Shown piece by piece: positions 6,666 through 12,618 of a stretch of 13,116 nt of DNA. The stretch's first letter is position 1, and every line of letters starts with the position of its first letter. The notes beneath the pieces are model-generated. The model searched no databases. It saw only the letters and a program-made list of their open reading frames with translations, and was not told where the DNA came from. Source of the stretch: CAYUDP01 sp964443725 (GTDB taxonomy: Bacteria; Patescibacteriota; Minisyncoccia; Phycocordibacterales; JAKFXT01). Both the position numbers and the translations under genes were made by a program. The stretch is taken from positions 1 through 13,116 of the forward strand of contig CAYUDP010000016.1 in the NCBI GenBank assembly GCA_964443725.1, read 5' to 3'.

Positions 6666-7940
6666 ATGTTAGATATAAATTTTATAAGGGAAAATAAGGA
6701 CTTGATAGATCTTGGGGCCAAGAAAAAAAGGATAGATTTTAATGTTGAGGATCTTATAAAGGCCGATGACAAACGTAGGGAGGCTTTGGGTGAGGTAGAG
6801 AAAATGCGGGCCGAGCAAAATGTCTACGCTTCAAAAATTTCTCAGGTAAGTGATCCGTCACAAAGAGAAACTCTTATAAATGAGAGTAAAAAAATAAAAG
6901 AAAGTCTCCAGGAAAAGGAAGAAAACTTACGCGAGGTGATAAAAGAGTGGCAACTCCAGATGGTTCGAGTCCCAAATATTCCAGATATGTCTGTTCCAGA
7001 GGGTGAGGACGACTCACAGAATGTTGAGGTGAAAACTTGGGGAGAGATTCCAAAATTTAGCTTCACACCGAGAAATCAGGTTGAACTTTTGGAAAAACAA
7101 GACATGGCTGATTTTGACCGTGGGGCAAAAGTTGCTGGGTTTCGGGGATATTTTTTGAAGAATGATGCTGTGATTTTAAATTTTGCTCTTTGGCAATTTG
7201 CCTTTAAGTTTTTTGTAGATAAGGGCTTCACCCCACTTCTAGCTCCGTCTATGGTTAAGAGGAACTGTTTTATGGGGACGGGGTATTTACCGCAGGGCGA
7301 AGAAGACTTGTATAAAACTCAAGATGGAGACTTCCTTGCGGGGACAGCCGAGGTTTCCACTATGGGGTACTATATGGATGAGATATTACCGAAAGATAAA
7401 TTACCAACGAAATTTATTTCATTTTCACCATGTTTTAGAAGAGAGGCTGGAAGCCATGGAAAAGACACTAAGGGGATATACAGAGTGCACGAATTTTTCA
7501 AATTTGAGCAAGTTATGCTTTGTGAGGCGAGTCACACCACCTCAGTTGAACTCCATGAAGAATTAACCAGAAACGTTGAAGAGTTTATGCAGGCTCTTGG
7601 TATCCCTTATCACATAGTTGTTAATTGTGGTGGGGATCTTGGGTTAGGTCAGGTTAAAAAATATGACATTGAGGCTTGGGTTCCATCAGAGAACAAATAT
7701 CGAGAAACTCACTCATCGTCATACTTCCATGACTTTCAAACTAGAAGACTTAATATTAGATATAGAGATGACGACGGAGTTCTCAAATTTGCACACTCAC
7801 TGAACAACACGGCTGTTGCTTCCCCAAGAATTTTTATTTCTCTTATTGAAAATTATCAACAGGAAGACGGTACTATAAAAGTTCCAAAGGTTCTTGTTCC
7901 TTTTGTTGGTAAAGAGTTCCTAGGTAAACCAATTTTTTAA
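6666..7940 (+). CDS. serS: Seryl-tRNA synthetase
   Basis: Charges tRNA-Ser with serine; a class II aminoacyl-tRNA synthetase of 424 residues, the usual length. The N-terminus (MLDINFIRENKDLI) and the charged helical region up to about residue 110 form the long antiparallel coiled-coil arm that grips the tRNA variable arm. The catalytic core shows motif 1 (GFTPLLAPSMVKRNCFMGTGYLP), the serine-binding TAE (GTAEVSTM), motif 2 (FSPCFRREAGSHGKDTKGIYRVHEF) and motif 3 (NNTAVASPRIFISLIENYQQ). Motif 3 keeps the ATP-binding Arg but has NNTAVASPR where E. coli has NGSGLAVGR. It is the first gene of the rightward block, with the ftsQ-like gene 5 nt after its stop. Confidence 0.97.
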   Translation: MLDINFIRENKDLIDLGAKKKRIDFNVEDLIKADDKRREALGEVEKMRAEQNVYASKISQVSDPSQRETLINESKKIKESLQEKEENLREVIKEWQLQMVRVPNIPDMSVPEGEDDSQNVEVKTWGEIPKFSFTPRNQVELLEKQDMADFDRGAKVAGFRGYFLKNDAVILNFALWQFAFKFFVDKGFTPLLAPSMVKRNCFMGTGYLPQGEEDLYKTQDGDFLAGTAEVSTMGYYMDEILPKDKLPTKFISFSPCFRREAGSHGKDTKGIYRVHEFFKFEQVMLCEASHTTSVELHEELTRNVEEFMQALGIPYHIVVNCGGDLGLGQVKKYDIEAWVPSENKYRETHSSSYFHDFQTRRLNIRYRDDDGVLKFAHSLNNTAVASPRIFISLIENYQQEDGTIKVPKVLVPFVGKEFLGKPIF

Positions 7941-7945
7941 AAATA

Positions 7946-8914
7946 ATGATGGCGACAAATAAAAAAGCGCCTTGGTTGTCAGAAGAAGTTGCAAGAAGAA
8001 AAAGACGGGCGAAAACTCAAAGCCGATTTATCAAAACTGCTTTGTTTTTCTTCACGATTTTACTACTTTGTTTTATCCCTAGGCTTTCGTATTTTACTAT
8101 CGATTCTATTTCAGTTTCTGGAAATACTTCTGTAGATAGAGAAATTGTTATTAGTGCCACCAATGAGGCTCTCGCTGGATACAAATATTTAATTTTCCCC
8201 AAGCGAAGTATATTTTTTTATCCAAGTGACAATATAGAGGGATTGGTTATTAAGTCTGACCCTAGGATAAGAACATCTGATGTTTCCATTTCAAGTTTAA
8301 GATCGATCAACGTAAAGGTGGAAGAAAGGCAAGCAGACGCTCTCTGGTGTCGAGTGGAAAACTCTGATGATTGTTATTTTATGGATGATCTGGGTGTTAG
8401 GTTCGCAAAGGCTCCAACAATCACAGGTACTATCTACACTCGCTTTATGAACTCATCAACAACAGGAGAAGTCTTGGGCACTTTATATTTGGACGACGGA
8501 CTCTACAAAGGCTTGAGGGGGGTGATAAATGATGCCAAGTCCATACAGGTGTTTATACCTAAAGTTGTTGTCTCGGTAGACAACATTGTGACGGCGACGA
8601 CTGAAAATGGTACCAAGCTTATTTTTATGTTGGGGGATGATTATTCTATGGTACTAGATAAATTGAAGGCCATTATGAATTCAAATGATTTTACTTACAA
8701 AGATAGTAAAGGGGCGATACAACTTGACTACTTAGACCTCAGGTTCGGTGAGAAGGTTTATTACAAGCCAACAAATGTTGGTTTAGTTGGCACTTCAAGT
8801 GCTGGTGAGTTTGGGGCACTGGCTTCGACGAGCTCTGTTAAATTACAAAGTGAAAAACCCTACACTTCTTCAGTCTCACATAACAAAACGTCAACCACAA
8901 CGAAAAAGAGATAG
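7946..8914 (+). CDS. ftsQ: FtsQ/DivIB-type cell division protein with POTRA domain
   Basis: A 322-residue single-pass membrane protein. A short basic cytoplasmic segment (RRKRRAKTQSR) precedes one transmembrane helix (about residues 30-50, ALFFFTILLLCFIP). Directly after the helix a POTRA-like domain begins (ISVSGNTSVDREIVISATNEAL), followed by the VKVEERQADALW segment typical of FtsQ/DivIB; the rest is extracytoplasmic. FtsQ links early and late divisome proteins. The last 40 or so residues are low-complexity Ser/Thr/Lys and probably disordered. Overall identity to FtsQ is expected to be low, so the call rests on architecture and these two motifs. It lies 5 nt behind serS and is presumably co-transcribed. 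ATGATG allows either of two adjacent starts. Confidence 0.8.
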   Translation: MMATNKKAPWLSEEVARRKRRAKTQSRFIKTALFFFTILLLCFIPRLSYFTIDSISVSGNTSVDREIVISATNEALAGYKYLIFPKRSIFFYPSDNIEGLVIKSDPRIRTSDVSISSLRSINVKVEERQADALWCRVENSDDCYFMDDLGVRFAKAPTITGTIYTRFMNSSTTGEVLGTLYLDDGLYKGLRGVINDAKSIQVFIPKVVVSVDNIVTATTENGTKLIFMLGDDYSMVLDKLKAIMNSNDFTYKDSKGAIQLDYLDLRFGEKVYYKPTNVGLVGTSSAGEFGALASTSSVKLQSEKPYTSSVSHNKTSTTTKKR

Positions 8915-8927
8915 TATTTTAAAAATG

Positions 8928-8936
8928 TGCTAACAT
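8928..8936 (+). promoter_or_regulatory. Extended -10 box of dus (predicted leaderless)
   Basis: TG-C-TAACAT ends exactly 7 nt before the dus ATG at 8944, so transcription would begin at the A of the start codon. No Shine-Dalgarno sequence is present. The same arrangement recurs before dnaX. Confidence 0.5.
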
Positions 8937-8943
8937 CCCATCG

Positions 8944-10070
8944 ATGAGTGATACTTTTTGGACAAAATTAAAAAAGCCGTTTTTTGTCTTAGCACCAATG
9001 GCTGATGTGACAGATTCGGCTTTCCGGGCGATTATCACAAAATACGGAAAGCCGGATGTCCTGTGGACTGAATTTGTTTCGGCTGATGGCCTGCTATCTC
9101 CTGGACGAGAAGTACTAACGAAAGATTTAATTTTTGATAAAAGCGAGAGGCCTATTGTTGCTCAGATATTCTCTTCGCACCCTGACAAAATCCTTAAAGC
9201 CACTGAGATTGTAAGAGAGCTTGGTTNNNNNNNNNNNNNNNNNNNNNNNNNNNNNNNNNNNNNNNNNNNNNNNNNNNNNNNNNNNNNNNNNNNNNNNNNN
9301 NNNNNNNNNNNNNNNNNNNNNNNNNNTCTTCGCACCCTGACAAAATCCTTAAAGCCACTGAGATTGTAAGAGAGCTTGGTTTTGATGGGATTGATATCAA
9401 TATGGGGTGTCCAGACAAAAGTGTTGAAAAACAGGGAGCTGGAGCTGCTCTAATAAAAAATCCAAAATTGGCTCGCGAAATAATAAAAGCTGCTAAGGAA
9501 GGAGCTAAGGATATGCCAGTTTCAGTAAAGACTAGAATAGGTTACAACAAAAATGAAATAGAGACTTGGATATCAAACATCTTAGAGGAGAAGGTGAGCA
9601 CTCTCACTGTTCATATGCGAACTAGGAAAGACTTATCTTTAGTTGAGGCTAAGTGGGAACTTATGGAAGACGTATTGAAGCTGAGAGATTCTATATCTAA
9701 TGGCACACTTATAATAGGTAACGGAGATGTAAAAGATTTAAATGATGCCAAAGACAAAGTTTCTAAGTATAAGGTTGATGGGGTCATGATCGGGCGAGGT
9801 ATTTTTGGTAACCCATGGCTATTTTCTGACAAAAACCCATCTCACATTGAGAAACTTAAAGTTCTGATTGAGCATACAAAAAAATTTGAAGAACTATGTA
9901 GCCATAAGAGTTTTTCAGTGATGAAAAAACACTACCGAGCTTATGTTGAGGGATTCCCAGGGGCTAAGGAGCTAAGGATTAAGCTCATGGAGACTTCAAA
10001 TAGTATAGAGGTTGAAAAAGAAATAAACCTATTTTTAAAAAGAGGTGAAAATTTAAACACTCTGCTATAA
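8944..10070 (+). CDS. dus: tRNA-dihydrouridine synthase (split only by an assembly gap)
   Basis: FMN-dependent TIM-barrel enzyme that reduces uridines in the tRNA D-loop to dihydrouridine. Seen in order: APMADVTDSAFR (FMN binding), DINMGCPDKSVEKQGAGAAL with the catalytic Cys (residue 104 after gap removal), VKTRIGY, TVHMRTR, IGNGDV and GVMIGRGIFGNPW (phosphate binding), then the helical C-terminal domain. The gene contains 100 Ns (9227-9326) flanked by an exact 55-bp duplicate. Removing 155 bp leaves 972 bp, or 323 residues, in one open frame, which is normal for the family. The specific subfamily (DusA/B/C) cannot be assigned by eye, though the overall pattern is DusB-like. Its TAA stop (10068-10070) lies inside the TATAAT box of the dnaX promoter. 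Confidence 0.93.
9172..9381. repeat. 55-bp exact duplicate flanking a 100-N gap (assembly artefact)
   Basis: Bases 9172-9226 and 9327-9381 are identical over 55 bp and are separated by exactly 100 Ns. This is the same signature as in dprA, and collapsing it restores the dus frame. Confidence 0.93.
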
Positions 10071-10071
10071 T
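10064..10071 (+). promoter_or_regulatory. Extended -10 box of dnaX (predicted leaderless)
   Basis: TG-C-TATAAT has a consensus hexamer (10066-10071) ending exactly 7 nt before the dnaX ATG, which places the transcript start on the ATG. There is no good -35 box and no Shine-Dalgarno sequence. The box overlaps the dus stop codon. Confidence 0.6.
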
Positions 10072-10078
10072 ATTCCCC

Positions 10079-11110
10079 ATGTCAGATCTAACTTTATATC
10101 GCAAATATCGCCCAACTTCTTTCGCTGATGTATTAGGGCAGGACCATATTGTAAAAGTTCTTGAATCTTCAATAAAAAAGGGAGATATAGGACATGCATA
10201 CCTTTTTTCTGGTTCTCGTGGTACCGGGAAAACCTCAGTGGCGAGAATCTTTGCTGAGAGTGTCGGGTGCAGTTCTGCTGATCTTTATGAGATTGATGCT
10301 GCCTCAAATAGAGGCGTTGATGAGGTGCGTGCTATCAGGGAAGCTGTGCACACAATGCCCTATCAATCTAAATACAAGATATATATACTCGATGAGGCTC
10401 ACATGTTGACCAAAGAGGCATGGAACGCTCTTTTGAAGACTCTTGAGGAACCACCCAAGCATGTAATATTTATTCTGGCTACAACAGAACTTGAAAAGGT
10501 ACCAGAGACAGTGGTCTCAAGATGTCAGACTTTTCTATTTAAGAGACCAACACAAAAGCTCTTGAAGGAGATGATTGAGAGTGTAGCAAAAGGTGAGGGA
10601 TATGTGATTGAGAAAGATGCTGCAGATTTGGTGGCTTTTTTGGGTGATGGATCATTCCGTGATTCGGAAAGTATTTTGCAGAAAGTGATATCTGCTTCGG
10701 AAGAGAAGAAAATATCTCTTTCCCAAGTGGAACTTATTTCCGGTGCGCCGAGACATGAACTTCTAAATGAAGTATTGAGAGGTTTGGATGAGGACAACGT
10801 CTCAAATGCGCTTGTGGCAGTAAATGATGCTATAGAGGAAAATGCCGATATGAAGATGTTTACCAAACTTCTTATAGAGAGAGTGAGATCTATTTTGTTT
10901 ATTCGATTTGCACCAGAAATGTTGCCTTCTATAAAAGATGAGTATGGCGAAAAAGATTTTTCTGTCTTGGAGGCCATATCAAAAAATAAAGAAACAAAAA
11001 TAAATTCAAAAACTTTGTCAGAATTACTAAAGGCTTTTGAGGAAATAAACTTTGCTTCACACAAGAATATCCCCCTCGAGCTTGCTTTGATGAGGATATT
11101 GGGGGAATAG
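10079..11110 (+). CDS. dnaX: DNA polymerase III clamp-loader subunit DnaX (gamma-length, no zinc module)
   Basis: AAA+ subunit of the clamp loader that places the sliding clamp on DNA. The N-terminus LYRKYRPTSFADVLGQDHIV is typical. Walker A is GSRGTGKTS (45-53), Walker B is ILDEAHML (103-110), sensor 1 is FILATTELEKVP, and the arginine-finger SRC motif is at 147-149. Between Walker A and EIDAASNRGVDEVR the family normally carries a zinc module of about 25 residues with four cysteines. Here ARIFAESVGCSSADLYEIDAASN runs straight through, so the module is absent. At 343 residues it also lacks the tau C-terminal domains that contact DnaB helicase and the polymerase. The reading frame is clean, so these are evolutionary losses rather than a damaged gene. 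prmC starts 2 nt after its stop. Confidence 0.95.
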   Translation: MSDLTLYRKYRPTSFADVLGQDHIVKVLESSIKKGDIGHAYLFSGSRGTGKTSVARIFAESVGCSSADLYEIDAASNRGVDEVRAIREAVHTMPYQSKYKIYILDEAHMLTKEAWNALLKTLEEPPKHVIFILATTELEKVPETVVSRCQTFLFKRPTQKLLKEMIESVAKGEGYVIEKDAADLVAFLGDGSFRDSESILQKVISASEEKKISLSQVELISGAPRHELLNEVLRGLDEDNVSNALVAVNDAIEENADMKMFTKLLIERVRSILFIRFAPEMLPSIKDEYGEKDFSVLEAISKNKETKINSKTLSELLKAFEEINFASHKNIPLELALMRILGE

Positions 11111-11112
11111 GT

Positions 11113-11862
11113 ATGTATGGATTTGAAGCCGATGTGGCACGTTTACTAGAAGAAAAATATAGTGGTGTAAAGTCACTAGAATTTTTGAAAGATGTCGAGA
11201 GGCTCCGCGATGATGAACCATTGCCATATATATTGGGGTATAAAGATTTTCTCGGTGTTAGGGTGGATTTGTCTTGTCGACCAATGATACCAAGAGATGA
11301 GACAGCTTTTTGGGTTAAGCGTGCTATAGCTGAGTTAAATGCAAAAGATAAAAGACTAAGGGTTCATGATGCCTTTTCTGGGTCTGGTTGTGTGGGCCTT
11401 GCTGTATTGAAAAATGTTCCCAAGGCTTTTGTTGAAATAACAGAGTTTGATGGCAAACTTTTGCCGGGCATAGAAAAAACAGTCACCGAAAACAATCTAG
11501 ATAAGGGTAGGGTGAAGATATTTGAGGCGGATGCACTCTCTGGTTTAAGTGGGGAATATGATGCAATTTTTGCCAATCCCCCATACATTGCTCACAAATA
11601 TAAAGACGATCTTGATATTGATATGATCAAATATGAACCACACTTGGCTTTTTTTGCCGAAGAAGACGGATACTTCTATCAGAAGAGGGTAATAAGTGAT
11701 GGGGCTTCTTTTTTGAAAGAGGGAGGAAGTTTATATATTGAAACAGATTCTTACCAAAGAGAAAATATTATAGAAATAATAAAAAAATCCAACAATTGGA
11801 GTGGGTATGAATTTTGGCCTGACCCATATGAAGCAGAACCTTTTCTAGTTTTGAGGAAATAA
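11113..11862 (+). CDS. prmC: Peptide chain release factor N5-glutamine methyltransferase
   Basis: Methylates the Gln of the GGQ motif in release factors RF1/RF2 using S-adenosylmethionine. The 249-residue protein shows the PrmC N-terminal helical region ending in PLPYILGYKDFLG, then PRDETAFWV where the family usually has PRPETE, the SAM loop DAFSGSGCVGLAV, and the substrate-Gln binding NPPYI motif. YEPHLAFFAEEDGYFYQKRVI matches the family's YEP-x-x-AL-x-x-x-DGL-x-x-Y. It starts 2 nt after dnaX and is very likely co-transcribed. A G-rich stretch (GGGGGAATAGGT) gives a possible Shine-Dalgarno sequence. The methyltransferase fold and NPPY are certain; a related N5-glutamine methyltransferase is the main alternative. 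No T-tract terminator follows on the plus strand. Confidence 0.87.
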   Translation: MYGFEADVARLLEEKYSGVKSLEFLKDVERLRDDEPLPYILGYKDFLGVRVDLSCRPMIPRDETAFWVKRAIAELNAKDKRLRVHDAFSGSGCVGLAVLKNVPKAFVEITEFDGKLLPGIEKTVTENNLDKGRVKIFEADALSGLSGEYDAIFANPPYIAHKYKDDLDIDMIKYEPHLAFFAEEDGYFYQKRVISDGASFLKEGGSLYIETDSYQRENIIEIIKKSNNWSGYEFWPDPYEAEPFLVLRK

Positions 11863-11882
11863 AAAACCCCGCGAAAGCGGGG
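11857..11882 (-). terminator. Rho-independent terminator of the minus-strand GC-rich gene
   Basis: CCCCGC (11867-11872), a 4-nt loop and GCGGGG (11877-11882) make a 6-bp GC stem. Read on the minus strand the stem is followed by TTTTTTATTT, which overlaps the prmC stop codon. The plus-strand side (TGTGGCAG) has no T-run, so it ends the minus-strand transcript, though the hairpin could also hinder plus-strand read-through. Confidence 0.8.
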
Positions 11883-11885
11883 TGT

Positions 11886-11950
11886 GGCAGAGGAACCTAA
11901 CCTCTTGGACGAGGCTCCTCTGCCGGTTGGCCCAAGGCGGTTGCCTTGGG
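11886..11950 (-). other. Two strong hairpins in the 3' region of the minus-strand GC-rich gene
   Basis: Between the small gene's stop (11972) and its terminator lie two perfect-arm hairpins. GGCAGAGGA (11886-11894) pairs with TCCTCTGCC (11916-11924), with an inner CCTC/GAGG stem. CCCAAGGC (11931-11938) pairs with GCCTTGGG (11943-11950) over a 4-nt loop. Two copies of GGTTGGCC flank the second hairpin. They could stabilise the mRNA 3' end or form a processed small RNA. The sequence alone does not decide. Confidence 0.6.
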
Positions 11951-11971
11951 GTTGGCCGTTGCCGGCCGGCG

Positions 11972-12313
11972 TCAGGTGCCGCCGTCGTAGCGGGCGTTCG
12001 AGTTGCCCTTGATGTGGTAGCCGCGGCGCTTGAGGCTGCCGTGCATCATCACCTCCATGCTCGGGCCGTCGTAGAAGGTGACGGTCTCGCCGTCGACGAC
12101 GCCGAAGACCTTCTTGCCGTTGATCTCGCCCTCGACGGACTTCAGCGAGTGGACCTCGGTGCCGTCCTGGGTGGCGCCCGGGTGGGTTGCGATATCGGTC
12201 GTGGCCTTGAAGTCGCTGTCGGCGTCCAGGGGCTTGCCCTTGTAGAAGGCGGCGAGGCTCACGGCCCCGATCGCCAGAATGCCGGAGGTACGGATGTTCT
12301 GGGTGGTGTTCAT
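11972..12313 (-). CDS. Small GC-rich membrane-anchored or secreted protein of unknown function
   Basis: I do not recognise this 113-residue protein. Its N-terminus has a hydrophobic segment (about residues 11-24, GILAIGAVSLAAFY), either a membrane anchor or an uncleaved signal; no clear signal peptidase site follows. The rest is hydrophilic and mixed, with VFGVVDGETVTFYDGP suggesting beta strands, and a Gly/Asn/Arg-rich end. Coding is supported by strong G/C bias at third positions, AAAGGA 5 nt before the ATG at 12313, an upstream promoter and a downstream terminator. The frame stays open to an ATG at 12376, but that extension runs through a hairpin-rich leader and lacks a ribosome binding site. 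At roughly 65% G+C it contrasts with AT-rich neighbours, pointing to acquisition from a high-GC source. No sequence similarity to the other GC-rich protein (738-1070) is visible. Confidence 0.68.
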   Translation of the reverse strand: MNTTQNIRTSGILAIGAVSLAAFYKGKPLDADSDFKATTDIATHPGATQDGTEVHSLKSVEGEINGKKVFGVVDGETVTFYDGPSMEVMMHGSLKRRGYHIKGNSNARYDGGT

Positions 12314-12318
12314 GGGTT

Positions 12319-12324
12319 TCCTTT
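12319..12324 (-). promoter_or_regulatory. Ribosome binding site deciding the start at 12313
   Basis: AAAGGA on the minus strand lies 5 nt before the ATG at 12313 and supports this start over the upstream in-frame ATG at 12376. Confidence 0.6.
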
Positions 12325-12355
12325 CGTATGATGAACTGGTTTCCCCCTTGTGGGT

Positions 12356-12371
12356 GGCTCCTTTCGGAACC
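12356..12371 (-). promoter_or_regulatory. GNRA-capped hairpin in the 5' leader of the GC-rich gene
   Basis: On the minus strand GGTTCC-GAAA-GGAGCC forms a 6-bp stem (one G-T pair) with a GAAA tetraloop, extendable by GGG/CCC around a one-base bulge. It sits in the predicted leader of about 94 nt. It could be a stability or regulatory element; no known riboswitch class is recognised. Confidence 0.5.
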
Positions 12372-12413
12372 CCCATTTGGGATTGAATCGGGCCTTCAAG
12401 GTCCGACTGAAGT

Positions 12414-12441
12414 ATCTTACACCAATGTATAAATATGTCAA
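12414..12441 (-). promoter_or_regulatory. Sigma-70-type promoter of the minus-strand GC-rich gene
   Basis: On the minus strand a perfect TTGACA (12436-12441), a 16-bp spacer and TAAGAT (12414-12419) form a good promoter. It lies in AT-rich DNA at the very edge of the GC-rich islet, with a predicted start near 12407. Confidence 0.65.
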
Positions 12442-12492
12442 TAGTTTAATATGTTGATAAATTTTGGCTTAATTCAGGGCCTAATTTTGTCA

Positions 12493-12525
12493 GTTGTGTA
12501 ATTTTCAAGGAGAAAATTACACAAC
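12493..12525. repeat. Perfect 14-bp inverted repeat
   Basis: GTTGTGTAATTTTC (12493-12506) and GAAAATTACACAAC (12512-12525) are exact reverse complements around a 5-nt spacer (AAGGA). No T-tract of terminator type follows on either strand. It could be a protein-binding operator, an RNA hairpin in a long leader, or the remnant of a mobile-element end. Confidence 0.75.
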
Positions 12526-12568
12526 AAATATTTTGCAACCATGGAGGTACCACACTCGTATATTAAAC

Positions 12569-12589
12569 AGACACCAAATCGTAGTGTCT
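12569..12589. repeat. Short inverted repeat AGACAC/GTGTCT before the DUF5666-like gene
   Basis: AGACAC (12569-12574) and GTGTCT (12584-12589) are perfect 6-bp arms about 30 bp before the ATG at 12619. This is a possible leader hairpin or operator, but short enough to be chance. Confidence 0.35.
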
Positions 12590-12618
12590 AAAAATTAAAC
12601 GTTAAATTTAATTAACAT

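Larger units (their letters stand above)
12314..12618. other. Intergenic region with divergent control signals
   Basis: This 305-bp gap separates the minus-strand GC-rich gene from the DUF5666-like gene. It holds the minus-strand ribosome binding site, a leader hairpin and promoter (12414-12441), and two inverted repeats (12493-12525 and 12569-12589). Base composition changes from GC-rich to AT-rich at about 12400, within the promoter. A 16-codon ORF (12540-12590) overlaps the second repeat but has no ribosome binding site. I see no clear plus-strand promoter. Confidence 0.6.

Noticed and set aside
11886..11957. Integron attC-like recombination site
   Set aside because: One R-box-like motif (ACCTAAC) and large hairpins are present, but no matching GTTRRRY core completes a site, and no integrase gene is in the window.
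11882..12331. A 149-codon plus-strand ORF across the second GC-rich islet
   Set aside because: It is the antisense of the minus-strand gene, has no ribosome binding site, starts inside the hairpin region, and the promoter and T-run terminator both point to the minus strand.
12540..12590. 16-codon leader peptide before the DUF5666-like gene
   Set aside because: It has a start and stop but no ribosome binding site, no run of regulatory codons, and no clear promoter upstream.
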